A DNA stretch of 64,000 nucleotides from Sedimentitalea nanhaiensis DSM 24252 (GTDB lineage Bacteria > Pseudomonadota > Alphaproteobacteria > Rhodobacterales > Rhodobacteraceae), in NCBI RefSeq assembly GCF_000473225.1, contig NZ_KI421509.1:3242868-3306867 (forward strand). Direction: 5' to 3'. The notes beneath the pieces are model-generated. The model saw nothing but the letters and a program-made list of their open reading frames with translations, did not search any database and was not told the DNA's origin. Both the position numbers and the translations under genes were made by a program. This document shows positions 8,279 through 17,117 of this stretch, piece by piece. The stretch's first letter is position 1. Every line of letters starts with the position of its first letter.

Positions 8279-10837
8279 ATGGCCCTGCCCAAAGGCCCCG
8301 GTCTCGTGATGCGCAAGCTGCGTCTGCCGCTGGCCCTGACGTGGGGCGGGCTGATGGCCCAAGCGGTTCTGCGTGCCTTTTGGCCGCTGATCAGCATTGT
8401 GTTGTTTGCCCTGGCCCTGACGATGCTGGGACTTCACGATCTGGTGCCGGTCGAAGTGGTCTGGGGCATGGGGGCGCTGTGCGTATTGGCGGCGGTTGTC
8501 ACCGGCATTCGGGGCATCCGGCGGTTGCAATGGCCAACCCAGGCTCAGGCTTTGGCGCGGCTGGACGAAACCCTGCCCGGGCGTCCGATCCAGGCGCTGC
8601 TGGACGATCAGGCGATCGGATCCACGGACGCGGCTTCGGTTGCAGTCTGGCGGGCGCATCAGGCGCGGATGGCCGAACGCGTCGCTACGGCACAAGCCCC
8701 GGCACCTGATCTGCGTCTGGCGCGCAGCGATCCGTTTGCGCTGCGGTATGTGGCTTTGCTGACCTTTCTTGTCGCCTTGCTGTTTGGATCGATCTGGCGC
8801 GTGGCCACAGTGGCGGATATGGCCCCCAGCAAGCTGGATCTGGCGTCTGGACCCGCTTGGGAAGGCTGGGTCGAGCCGCCCCGCTATACCGCGAAGCCAA
8901 CCCTGTATCTGGCGGATGTCAGGGGCAACGATCTGCCGGTGCCCGAGGGCAGCCGCATAACCCTGCGCTTTTACGGTGAAGTGGGCGCGCTGAGTCTGGC
9001 GGAAACTGTCTCGCAGCGCGGTGAGGCGCCGCCCGCATCCGATCCGGTACAGGATTTCACCGTGGCGCGGAACGGCGAATTGCGTATCGACGGACCGGGT
9101 GGGCGCGGCTGGGCTGTGCGGATCGTGCCCGACGCCGCCCCGGAAATCGCCATCGAAGGGACCGCCGAGGCCGAGGCCACGGGCGAGATGAAACTGCCGT
9201 TCACGGCCAGCGACGATTATGGTGTGATCGCGGGGCAGGCGGTGATTGCGCTGGATCAGGACGCGATCGTGCGCCGCTATGGTCTGGCCGCCGATCCCGA
9301 TGCGCGCGAGGCTTTGCTGGTGCCTTTGCCGATGCCGATTGCCGGGGATCGACGGGCGTTCAGCGAAACCCTCATCGAGGATTATTCCAAACACGCCTGG
9401 GCCAATCTGCCGGTCACTTTTACCCTGTCGGTCGAAGATGCCGCCGGGCAGGTGACGCAGACGCCCGCCACTGCCATGGTCCTGCCCGCACGCCGGTTCT
9501 TTGATCCGCTGGCCGCTGCGGTCATCGAACAGCGTCGTGACTTGTTGTGGGCGCGGGCGAATGCGCCGCGCGTGGCGCAGATTCTGCGGGCGGTGTCACA
9601 CCGGCCAGAGGATCTGTTCCGCTCGCAGACCGCCTATCTGCGGCTGCGTTTCATTCTGCGTCGACTGGAAACCGCGACGATCCGGGGGCTGAAAGCGGAA
9701 CAGCAAGAGGAGTTGGCCGAGGCGCTGTGGGACTTGGCGATTCAACTGGAAGAGGGGGACCTGGCCGACGCGCTGGAACGTCTGCGCCGGGCGCAGGAAC
9801 GGCTGAGCGAGGCGATGAAAGACGGTGCCAGCGATCAGGAGATCGCTGAGTTGATGCAGGAATTGCGCCAGGCCACCGATAACTATCTGCAGCAACTGTC
9901 GCGCCAGGCTCAGCAAAACGGCGAGCAAGGCGACCAGCAGCAGGCGCAGAATTCGATGCAGATGACCCAGGACGACCTGCAACGGATGATGGACCGGATC
10001 CAGGAGTTGATGGAACAGGGCCGCATGGCCGAGGCAGAACAGGCGCTGCAGGAGTTGCAGCAGATGATGGAAAACATGCGCGTGACGCAAGGCCAGGGAC
10101 AGGGCAGTCAATCTGCGGGCCAGCAGGCGATGGAGGGGCTGGCCGAGACCCTGCGTGAACAGCAGGGGCTGTCGGATCAGGCCTTTCGCGATTTGCAGGA
10201 ACAGTTCAACCCCGGTGCGCAGGCGGGCGAAAGCCAGGGCAACCAAGGCCGCAATGGCGGTCAGGGGCGTGGACAAAGCCACCAGGGCGAGGGCCAGGGC
10301 CGTGGTCAGGCGGACGGTGACGACGGCGATGGGACACAACAGGGTCAGGAGTCGCTGGCGGATCGCCAGCAGGCGCTGCGCGATGAACTGGGCCGCCAGC
10401 AGGGCCGCATGCCCGGTGCCGGAACGCCGGCAGGCGATGCCGCGCGCGAGGCGCTGGACCGGGCCGGGCGGGCCATGGAAGGGGCCGAGCAATCCTTGCG
10501 TCAGGACGACTATGCAGGTGCCATCGACCAACAATCCGAGGCGATGGAGGCCCTGCGCGAGGGCATGCGGGCGCTGGGTGAGGCGATGGCCGAGCAACAG
10601 CAAAGCCAACCGGGGCAGGGCAGCGCAGAAGGCGATATGCAGACCCAGAACCGCGACCCGTTGGGTCGCAATACGGGGTCAAACGGATCGCTCGGCTCGC
10701 CAGAGAATCTGTTGCAGGGAGAGGATGTCTATCGACGGGCGCGCGAGTTGCTGGATGAAATTCGCCGCCGCTCGGGCGAAGGCGAGCGCCCCGAAGTGGA
10801 ACGCAATTATCTGCAACGGTTGCTGGAACGGTTCTGA
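8279..10837 (+). CDS. TIGR02302/DUF4175 family membrane protein
   Basis: An 852-aa protein. There are two or three hydrophobic segments near the N terminus (about residues 25-80) and one at about 160-180, followed by a large soluble region. Residues about 480-620 are helical and rich in Gln/Met/Glu (repeated LQQM, QELMEQGRMAEAEQALQEL). Residues about 640-720 are an extreme Gln/Gly/Arg low-complexity tract. The C terminus ends YLQRLLERF. I recognise the architecture of the TIGR02302 family, whose function is unknown. It follows lysA closely and probably belongs to its transcript. Start choice between GTG 8276, ATG 8279 and ATG 8309 is open. Confidence 0.85.
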   Translation: MALPKGPGLVMRKLRLPLALTWGGLMAQAVLRAFWPLISIVLFALALTMLGLHDLVPVEVVWGMGALCVLAAVVTGIRGIRRLQWPTQAQALARLDETLPGRPIQALLDDQAIGSTDAASVAVWRAHQARMAERVATAQAPAPDLRLARSDPFALRYVALLTFLVALLFGSIWRVATVADMAPSKLDLASGPAWEGWVEPPRYTAKPTLYLADVRGNDLPVPEGSRITLRFYGEVGALSLAETVSQRGEAPPASDPVQDFTVARNGELRIDGPGGRGWAVRIVPDAAPEIAIEGTAEAEATGEMKLPFTASDDYGVIAGQAVIALDQDAIVRRYGLAADPDAREALLVPLPMPIAGDRRAFSETLIEDYSKHAWANLPVTFTLSVEDAAGQVTQTPATAMVLPARRFFDPLAAAVIEQRRDLLWARANAPRVAQILRAVSHRPEDLFRSQTAYLRLRFILRRLETATIRGLKAEQQEELAEALWDLAIQLEEGDLADALERLRRAQERLSEAMKDGASDQEIAELMQELRQATDNYLQQLSRQAQQNGEQGDQQQAQNSMQMTQDDLQRMMDRIQELMEQGRMAEAEQALQELQQMMENMRVTQGQGQGSQSAGQQAMEGLAETLREQQGLSDQAFRDLQEQFNPGAQAGESQGNQGRNGGQGRGQSHQGEGQGRGQADGDDGDGTQQGQESLADRQQALRDELGRQQGRMPGAGTPAGDAAREALDRAGRAMEGAEQSLRQDDYAGAIDQQSEAMEALREGMRALGEAMAEQQQSQPGQGSAEGDMQTQNRDPLGRNTGSNGSLGSPENLLQGEDVYRRARELLDEIRRRSGEGERPEVERNYLQRLLERF

Positions 10838-10880
10838 CCGGTGCGGAGCCCTCCCATTGCGGTTGCCGACCCGTCTGGCG

Positions 10881-11612
10881 CTATGGCACCTGTTTCGGCA
10901 CATAGCTGCCGATTGTGCTGTCCAGCCAGACCCGGCCGCGATCGACCTTGGCGACATAGATGTCCATCACTGGCGCGACCTGCGGCAACGAATTTCTGAT
11001 CCGCGACGCATTGGAATAGACAAGGACCAGCGCCAGCGCCGTGACCGCAACCAAACCGAACCCGGACACGAAACCGCTGGATGACCCGGCGCGGGTCGCC
11101 GCGGGAACCGGCTCGGCCTCGAAATCGGGATCGGCCTGGGGGCGCAGCGTCGCGTTCAGGTTGCCGACGTCGGGCAAGGCTCCACTGCCCTCTGCATGTG
11201 AGGGCAAGCTTGCAGGACGAGATCCGCCGCCCCTGCGCGGCGCTTGACCGGGAGCCCCGGGACCGGCAAAGTCCAGCCCCAGATCCGGCTGGCTTTCCAG
11301 CCCGGCACCGCGTTCCAACGCCCGCAGACGGGATTCGCGCTCGGCTTCATGGCGCAGGATCTCGATGACGGCGGGATCAAGCTCGCGATGTGCCCGCTCC
11401 GCGACAAAGGCTTCGTTTGTGTCGGGTGGTTGATGATCGCGTCCCGGCATGTCCCCAGCTGCCGCCGCCCTATCCGGTTGTGACGGGTGATCGGGATGGG
11501 CCTGAAACCAGGTGTTTCCGCATCCGGAACACTGGACATCGCGCCCTTCGGTCGGGAGCGCCGCCTGGCCGACCTCGTACCGGGCGTTACATTTCGGGCA
11601 TGTCAATCGCAT
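10881..11612 (-). CDS. Zinc-ribbon (MJ0042-type) domain membrane protein
   Basis: 243 aa. The N terminus has two CxxC knuckles (TCPKCNARY and CSGCGNTW) of the MJ0042 zinc-ribbon type. A long charged, proline/glycine-rich linker follows, then a single hydrophobic segment near residues 185-205 (VAVTALALVLVY) and a short C-terminal domain. ATG 11612 has GGAGGGGCCC upstream. It is divergent from ftsE, an arrangement I associate with Rhodobacterales. Role unknown; regulation of envelope or division functions is a guess from position. Confidence 0.8.
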   Translation of the reverse strand: MRLTCPKCNARYEVGQAALPTEGRDVQCSGCGNTWFQAHPDHPSQPDRAAAAGDMPGRDHQPPDTNEAFVAERAHRELDPAVIEILRHEAERESRLRALERGAGLESQPDLGLDFAGPGAPGQAPRRGGGSRPASLPSHAEGSGALPDVGNLNATLRPQADPDFEAEPVPAATRAGSSSGFVSGFGLVAVTALALVLVYSNASRIRNSLPQVAPVMDIYVAKVDRGRVWLDSTIGSYVPKQVP

Positions 11613-11794
11613 GGGCCCCTCCTGATCGCTGCCTGCTTGTGCCTGGACTCATGTGCTAAACCATATGTGTTTACGTTTCCTTGGCATAGCTGGAAATTCC
11701 CGGTCTGGCCGCCCAACCCGAGACGGGGAACCGCTTGGCATTGAAACTGTCGCAGACCTGAGGCACAAGGCGGGCGGATATCAGGGGATGAGCC

Positions 11795-12472
11795 GTGATC
11801 GAGCTGGAGCATGTTGGGTATAGCTATGGCGGCGGTGCGTTGCTGAGCGATGTTTCCGTGCGCCTGGCGCCGGGATCGTTCCATTTCCTGACCGGGCCGT
11901 CGGGTGCGGGTAAAACGACCTTGCTGAAACTGTGCTATGGTGCGCTGGTGCCGACATCGGGGCGGGTGCAAGCCTTTGATCTGGACGTGTCGACGCTGGA
12001 CCGCGACCAGGTGGCGATGATGCGCCGTCGTATCGGTGTTGTGCATCAGGATTGCCGGTTTCTCGATCATCTGCCGCTGGCGGACAACATCGCCCTGCCT
12101 CTGACCGTATCCGGTCGCGACATGGGGGCCGAAAACAGCAATCTTGGGGAACTGATGAACTGGGTCGGCCTGTCCGAACGCGCCGATGCCTTGCCGCCGG
12201 AACTGTCGGGGGGCGAGCGCCAGCGTGCGGCGCTGGCCCGTGCCGTCATCATGTCGCCGGATCTGATTCTTGCGGATGAGCCCACCGGAAACGTGGATTG
12301 GGAGATGTCCCAGCGCCTGCTGCGCCTGTTGCTTGAACTGAACAAGATGGGCAAGACGGTGCTGATTGCCAGCCACGATCTGGCGCTGATCCGGGCCGCC
12401 AAAAGCCAGGTTCAGGCCCGGGTGCTGCGGATTTCGGACAAGACCCTGCAACTTGCGGGGGCGGACCTGTGA
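11795..12472 (+). CDS. ftsE: Cell division ATP-binding protein FtsE
   Basis: A 225-aa ABC ATPase. Walker A is GPSGAGKTT, the signature LSGGERQRAALARA, Walker B LILADEPTG and the H-loop SHD. FtsE pairs with FtsX to activate peptidoglycan hydrolases at the septum. The stop overlaps the ftsX start by 4 bp. The start is preceded by GGGGATGAGCC, a moderate ribosome binding site. Confidence 0.95.
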   Translation: MIELEHVGYSYGGGALLSDVSVRLAPGSFHFLTGPSGAGKTTLLKLCYGALVPTSGRVQAFDLDVSTLDRDQVAMMRRRIGVVHQDCRFLDHLPLADNIALPLTVSGRDMGAENSNLGELMNWVGLSERADALPPELSGGERQRAALARAVIMSPDLILADEPTGNVDWEMSQRLLRLLLELNKMGKTVLIASHDLALIRAAKSQVQARVLRISDKTLQLAGADL

Positions 12473-13368
12473 GCCGGGGCGCAATCCGCGCTTTCCTGGT
12501 CGGCGATGCCCAGGCCGATCGTGTGGTTCCGCCCAGCGGCTTTACCGCGCATCTGACCCTGTTCGTCTCAGGGGCAATGGCCTTTCTGGCGGTCTTTGCA
12601 CTGGCCCTGTCCATGGCGTCGGGGCGGTTGGCGGACCGGTGGGCCGAGGAACTGGCCCGCAGCGCGACCCTGCGCATTTCGGCACCTCCGGATCAGCGCG
12701 CGGCCCAGACCCAGGCGGCACTGGACATTCTGCATCAGACCCCCGGTGTCGCCATTGCGCGTGCGCTGAGCGCTGCGGAGCAGGCCGACCTTCTGGCACC
12801 GTGGTTCGGCCCGGATCTGCCCCTCGAAAGCCTGCCGGTGCCGCAGCTGATCGAGATAATCGCGGGCGATCCGGCCTATGACGCCGCCGGGCTGCGATTG
12901 CGGCTGAGCGGAGAAGTGCCCGGAGCGGTGCTGGACGATCACACCCGCTGGCGCGCGCCGCTGGTCGATGCGGCCAATAGCCTGCGGCGGCTGGGGCTGA
13001 TTTCGATCCTGTTGATCGGCGGGGCGACGGCGGCGATGATCACCCTGGCCGCCAATGCGGCTCTGTCGGCAAATGCGCAGGTGATCCAGGTGCTGCGGCT
13101 GGTCGGCGCATTGGATCGCTATATTGCACAGGCCTTTGTGCGCCGCTTTACCCTGCGCGCCCTGATCGGTGCCGGGGCGGGCATGTTCCTGGGGATGCTG
13201 GGCGTGGCGCTGATGCCCTCGGCCAGCGAAGGCGGCGGATTTCTCACAGGTTTGGGCTTTCAGGGGGCTGGATGGCTGGTGCCGCTGCTGATCCCCATCC
13301 TGGGCGCGGCGGTCGCCTTTGCCGCCACATGGGCAGCTGCGCGGCGCAGCCTGTCGGAGTTGAGCTGA
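12469..13368 (+). CDS. ftsX: Cell division protein FtsX
   Basis: A 299-aa integral membrane partner of FtsE. One transmembrane helix lies near residues 30-50, a periplasmic domain spans about 55-165, and three further hydrophobic segments (about 180-200, 225-250 and 265-290) complete the four-helix FtsX pattern. GTG start overlapping the ftsE stop indicates translational coupling. Its stop overlaps the plsC start (TGATG). Confidence 0.92.
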   Translation: MSRGAIRAFLVGDAQADRVVPPSGFTAHLTLFVSGAMAFLAVFALALSMASGRLADRWAEELARSATLRISAPPDQRAAQTQAALDILHQTPGVAIARALSAAEQADLLAPWFGPDLPLESLPVPQLIEIIAGDPAYDAAGLRLRLSGEVPGAVLDDHTRWRAPLVDAANSLRRLGLISILLIGGATAAMITLAANAALSANAQVIQVLRLVGALDRYIAQAFVRRFTLRALIGAGAGMFLGMLGVALMPSASEGGGFLTGLGFQGAGWLVPLLIPILGAAVAFAATWAAARRSLSELS

Positions 13369-14108
13369 TGTCCCATGCGTTTCAGTGGTTGCGTTCCCTG
13401 ATCTTCATCATCGTGATCTACCTGTGGATGGTGGTGCTGGGCATCCTGTTTCTGCCTTATGCGATCTTTTCCAAACGTGGTGCGTTGCGCGCCTGCAAGA
13501 CCTATGCGCGCAGTACGATCTGGCTGGCCGGTTGGATGCTGGGCTTGCGCAGCCAGGTGCGTGGGACGGTCCCGACGGGCGAGGTTATGATCGCCGCGAA
13601 ACATCAATCGTTTTTCGATATTCTGCTGATCTTTGACGCGGTTCCCCATGCCAAGTTCATCATGAAACGTGAATTGCTGTGGACCCCCGTGATCGGTCTT
13701 TATGCCAAGCGTCTGGGGTGTATTCCTGTCAATCGCGGCAAACGCGGCGCGGCGATTGCGCAAATGGTGCGGGATGTGGCCACCGAGTTTTCCGAACCGG
13801 GGCAGTTGGTGATCTATTCACAGGGCACACGCGTCGCGCCGGGGGCAAAAAAACCCTATAAGGTCGGGACTGGCATTCTGTACGGGGCGCTTGGCCAGCC
13901 CTGTGTGCCTGCGGCGACAAACGTCGGTGTGTTCTGGCCGCGCAAGGGAATTCTGCGCAAACCGGGGCTGGCGGTGGTCGAATTTCTGGACCCGATTGCG
14001 CCGGGCGTTGAGCGTGACAGGTTCATGCGGCAACTGGAAGACACGGTCGAGGCGCGTTCGGATGCCTTGATGCGCGAAGCGGGGTTTGATCCTGATGGAA
14101 TTTCTTGA
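13368..14108 (+). CDS. plsC: 1-acyl-sn-glycerol-3-phosphate acyltransferase
   Basis: A 246-aa membrane-associated acyltransferase with an N-terminal hydrophobic helix (residues 10-35). The HX4D catalytic motif is KHQSFFD near residue 80. The substrate motif near residue 150 reads YSQGTR in place of the usual FPEGTR. It converts lysophosphatidic acid to phosphatidic acid. The ATG overlaps the ftsX stop, so the gene is coupled to the division genes. It overlaps the next gene by 14 bp. Confidence 0.88.
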   Translation: MSHAFQWLRSLIFIIVIYLWMVVLGILFLPYAIFSKRGALRACKTYARSTIWLAGWMLGLRSQVRGTVPTGEVMIAAKHQSFFDILLIFDAVPHAKFIMKRELLWTPVIGLYAKRLGCIPVNRGKRGAAIAQMVRDVATEFSEPGQLVIYSQGTRVAPGAKKPYKVGTGILYGALGQPCVPAATNVGVFWPRKGILRKPGLAVVEFLDPIAPGVERDRFMRQLEDTVEARSDALMREAGFDPDGIS

Positions 14109-14697
14109 CAGCATCGCCGCTCTGGAAGCGCTGTATGGCAAACCCGGCGCGCCTGCGCTGCGCAAGGTGGCGCGCCGCCTGACGCCGCTTTACCGCAAAT
14201 GGATCATGACATCGCGCCTGTGCGTGTTGACGACCGTGGGACCGGAAGGCACCGATGGCAGCCCTCGGGGAGATGACGGCCCCGTGGTCGCCGAACTGGA
14301 CCCCGGAACCCTGGCGATGCCAGATTGGCGCGGCAACAACCGGTTGGATTCGCTGCGCAATATCGTCCTCGATGGGCGTGTGTCGCTGATGTTTCTGGTG
14401 CCGGGGTCAAATTCGGTTGTGCGGGTCAACGGGCAGGCACGGCTGACCGCAGAGGAAACGCTGCGCGGGCGCTTTGCGCGCCAGGGCCGCCTGCCTGCGA
14501 CGGTTATCGTGATCGAGATATCCGAGGTTTACACCCAATGTGCCCGGGCGCTGATGCGCGCCGGGATCTGGAGCCGGGATGACAGCGCCGATTTGCCGGG
14601 CGCGGGTGAAATCCTGGACGAGATGACCGATGGTGAGGAAGGCGGCGCCGATTATGACCGCGAGTGGCCCGCCCGCGCCGCGCGCAGCCTGTGGTAG
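14095..14697 (+). CDS. Pyridoxamine 5'-phosphate oxidase-like FMN-binding protein
   Basis: A 200-aa split-barrel flavin-binding-fold protein. N-terminal helices are followed by a barrel containing TVGPEGTDGSPRGD, LDSLRNIVLDGRVSLMFLVPG and VRVNGQARLT, the pattern of the MSMEG_1061-type PPOX subfamily. The substrate is unknown and it is not the vitamin B6 enzyme PdxH. It ends the ftsE-ftsX-plsC series. ATG 14095 is chosen; the in-frame TTG at 14086 is less likely. Confidence 0.75.
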   Translation: MEFLDSIAALEALYGKPGAPALRKVARRLTPLYRKWIMTSRLCVLTTVGPEGTDGSPRGDDGPVVAELDPGTLAMPDWRGNNRLDSLRNIVLDGRVSLMFLVPGSNSVVRVNGQARLTAEETLRGRFARQGRLPATVIVIEISEVYTQCARALMRAGIWSRDDSADLPGAGEILDEMTDGEEGGADYDREWPARAARSLW

Positions 14698-14733
14698 CTG
14701 CGCGCGTGTCTGTTTCCGCCTGGAGGCGCTGAA

Positions 14734-16122
14734 TCAGGCGTGAATCGCGCCATCCCCGCAGGCCAGTGCGGCCTCGCGGACGGCTTCGGAATAAGTCGGG
14801 TGGGCATGGCAGGTCATGGCCAGATCCTCGGTCGACGCGCCGAATTCCATCGCGACGCAGATCTCGTGGATAAGCTCGCCCGCGCTGGGACCGATGATAT
14901 GCGCGCCCAGGATGCGGTCGGTGTCTTTGTCAGCCAGAATCTTGACGAACCCGTCACCGGCAAAGTTCGCCTTGGCGCGACCGTTGCCCATGAAATTGAA
15001 CTTGCCAACCTTATAGGCGCGCTTTGCTTCTTTCAGATCCTGTTCCGTGGCCCCGACATTGGCAACTTCCGGCCAGGTGTAGATCACGCCGGGAATGACG
15101 CCATAATTCACATGGCCATGCTTGCCCGCGACCTGTTCGGCTGCGGCCATGCCTTCGTCTTCGGCCTTGTGGGCCAGCATCGGACCGTCGATGGCGTCGC
15201 CGATGGCATAGATGCCTTTGATGTTGGTCTGCCAGTCCTTGCCGGTCTTGATCTGCCCGCGCGGTGTGATCTCGACGCCAAGCGCCTCAAGGCCGAGCCC
15301 GTCGGTAAAGGGCTTGCGCCCGGTTGCCACCAGTACCACATCGGCATCCAGCACATGTTCGCTGTCATCCTTGCGCAGCTTGTAGTGCACCTTGGCCTTG
15401 GTTTTGGTGGCTTCGGTTTTTTGAACCGCCGCGCCCATGATGAATTCAAGACCTTGTTTTTTCAGTATTCTCTGAAATGTCTTTTGAACCTCTGCATCCA
15501 TGCCGGGGGTGACGGCATCGAGATATTCCACCACCGTGACCTCGGAGCCGAGGCGGGAATAGACACTGCCCAGTTCCAGCCCGATCACACCGGCGCCGAT
15601 CACCACCAGTTTGCGCGGAATCTTGTTGAGAACCAGCGCGCCGGTCGAGGTGACGACCACCTTTTCGTCGACGTCGACACCGGGCAGGGATGACGGCTCC
15701 GAGCCGCTGGCGATGACGATGTTCTTGGCCTCGTGGATCTCGTCGCCGACCTTGACCTTGCCGGCCTCCGGGATCGACCCCCAGCCCTTGAGCCAGTCTA
15801 TCTTGTTCTTCTTGAACAGGAATTCGATGCCTTTGGTGTTGGTTGTCACGACGTCGTCCTTATAGGCCTTCATCTGGGTCCAGTCGACCGAGGGGGATTT
15901 GCCCTTGAGGCCCATTTTCGGGAAATTCTCTTGCGCCTCGTGCAGGCTGTGGCTGGCGTGCAGCAGCGCCTTGGAGGGGATGCAGCCGACGTTCAGGCAG
16001 GTGCCGCCCAGAGTTTCGCGGCCTTCGACGACGGCGGTTTTCAGGCCCAGCTGCGCGCAGCGGATGGCGCAGACATAGCCGCCGGGGCCAGCGCCGATGA
16101 TGATGACGTCATAGTTTGCCAT
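14734..16122 (-). CDS. lpdA: Dihydrolipoyl dehydrogenase (E3)
   Basis: A 462-aa flavoprotein that reoxidises dihydrolipoyl groups with NAD+ for the 2-oxo acid dehydrogenase complexes. FAD motif [10 protein letters not shown], redox-active disulfide [16 protein letters not shown] motif [12 protein letters not shown], and His/Glu of the C-terminal dimer interface (CHAHPTYSE). Good ribosome binding site GGAGAC. It closes the suc/odh gene set but is separated from the preceding MAPEG gene by a 165-bp gap with repeats, so it may have its own promoter. Confidence 0.96.
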   Translation of the reverse strand: MANYDVIIIGAGPGGYVCAIRCAQLGLKTAVVEGRETLGGTCLNVGCIPSKALLHASHSLHEAQENFPKMGLKGKSPSVDWTQMKAYKDDVVTTNTKGIEFLFKKNKIDWLKGWGSIPEAGKVKVGDEIHEAKNIVIASGSEPSSLPGVDVDEKVVVTSTGALVLNKIPRKLVVIGAGVIGLELGSVYSRLGSEVTVVEYLDAVTPGMDAEVQKTFQRILKKQGLEFIMGAAVQKTEATKTKAKVHYKLRKDDSEHVLDADVVLVATGRKPFTDGLGLEALGVEITPRGQIKTGKDWQTNIKGIYAIGDAIDGPMLAHKAEDEGMAAAEQVAGKHGHVNYGVIPGVIYTWPEVANVGATEQDLKEAKRAYKVGKFNFMGNGRAKANFAGDGFVKILADKDTDRILGAHIIGPSAGELIHEICVAMEFGASTEDLAMTCHAHPTYSEAVREAALACGDGAIHA

Positions 16123-16157
16123 GGGGGTCTCCTATCAGAATTCGGGGTTTGCCGGGC

Positions 16158-16195
16158 GTACATATGCCGTACATACCGCGTATATACGCGTGTAC
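16158..16195 (+). repeat. 11-bp-period GTACATA iteron, copy A
   Basis: Units start at 16158 (GTACATATGCC), 16169 (GTACATACCGC) and 16180 (GTATATACGCG), each 11 bp, with a further GTAC at 16192. The array lies 35 bp upstream of the lpdA start. The same period and sequence occur at 38949-38977 (minus orientation) and 59190-59225. Confidence 0.8.
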
Positions 16196-16199
16196 CACC

Positions 16200-16287
16200 G
16201 GGGGCGTGCGAGTTGGGCCGGGGAAAGGGGCGCTGCCCCTCGGCGCGTGCCGCGCCTCACCCCGGGATATTTCGTGCAAGAGGAAGA
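16200..16287. repeat. Palindrome-rich dispersed element ending CCCGGGATATTT
   Basis: The segment contains the hairpin GGGGCGCTGCCCC (16227-16239), a GC-rich palindromic stretch (GGCGCGTGCCGCGCC), then CCCCGGGATATTTCGTGCA and AGAGGAAGATCATG up to the MAPEG stop codon. This resembles a short element I recall following many gene ends in Rhodobacteraceae. It may act as the terminator or 3' stabiliser of the sucB-MAPEG transcript. Only one copy is in this window, so its repeat status is from memory. Confidence 0.45.
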
Positions 16288-16677
16288 TCATGTCAGCGCC
16301 GCCAACAGCATCAGCAGGGTGGCGAGCAGCCCGACCAGCCAGATCAGCGAACGCCACGGGGACAGGCCGAGGGCGTAGGCGGGGACATAGAGGATGCGGG
16401 CCGCGAAATAGGTCCAGGCGCAGGCGGCGGTGTAGGGGGTGGACTGGTTGCTGAGGGCGATCACTGTGCAGGCGATGGTGAAGAGGATCAGCCCTTCGAA
16501 ATGGTTGTTCATTGCGCGTTGCAACCGGCCCGCGTTGCCGGTCAGTTGCGTGGGCGTGTCGCGGGGGCCGAGGGCGGCTTTGCTGCCGACCTGACGATTG
16601 GCCGTGACCGAGTAGGCGGTGAACTGGAGCACTTGCAGCAGGGCGGCGAGGGTGAGGGCGGTGAGTTCGGGGGTCAT
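16288..16677 (-). CDS. MAPEG family membrane protein
   Basis: A 129-aa protein with four hydrophobic segments. Characteristic MAPEG features are RLQRAMNNHFEGLILF and YFAARILYVPAYALG. Eukaryotic relatives are glutathione-dependent; bacterial ones are mostly uncharacterised. The ATG overlaps the stop of the upstream 123-aa membrane protein gene by 4 bp, which fixes the start and implies coupling. Confidence 0.88.
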   Translation of the reverse strand: MTPELTALTLAALLQVLQFTAYSVTANRQVGSKAALGPRDTPTQLTGNAGRLQRAMNNHFEGLILFTIACTVIALSNQSTPYTAACAWTYFAARILYVPAYALGLSPWRSLIWLVGLLATLLMLLAALT

Positions 16678-17045
16678 GTCACCGTGACCCCCGAAATCGC
16701 AAATCCGACACCGGTAAGAAATGACACAAGGGCCAACAAGGGGCATGTCATTGTAATCACTAAAAACCGCTTGGTGCCTGCCAGTATCTTTGGCGGTGCT
16801 TCGTCTACGAGTGCTTGTGCGGTAAGATATGCAATGACAATGGCGACGGAAGTGAAGCCGAGACCTGTCGCGAAGCAGATGAGACTATTTCTAAGCGCAG
16901 ATATCGAGAGTTGGAACGCACTATCAGCAGACGTATTACCCACAAATGTCAGTAACACAATGAATGCTCCAGCGTTAAGGGTGATAAGACTCCTGAGAGC
17001 CAACATCCCCAACTCTTCGATTACCTTCTCCCGGTGATCACTCAT
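16674..17045 (-). CDS. Small hypothetical membrane protein in the suc operon
   Basis: A 123-aa protein with about three hydrophobic segments (residues 14-36, 50-78 and 92-120). The first contains LRSLITLNAGAFIVLLTFVG, which recalls small membrane proteins with an NGGA--ALL-F-G motif; I cannot name a family. Base composition is visibly lower in GC than its neighbours, which suggests acquisition. It lies 72 bp after sucB and overlaps the MAPEG gene start. Confidence 0.65.
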   Translation of the reverse strand: MSDHREKVIEELGMLALRSLITLNAGAFIVLLTFVGNTSADSAFQLSISALRNSLICFATGLGFTSVAIVIAYLTAQALVDEAPPKILAGTKRFLVITMTCPLLALVSFLTGVGFAISGVTVT

Positions 17046-17117
17046 AGGCGCTCTGCAAGGCCAAATTTTCTTCCGCGGCGCACAAGATGCGGCTGGACAT
17101 CAACAAGGCTCTATTCC

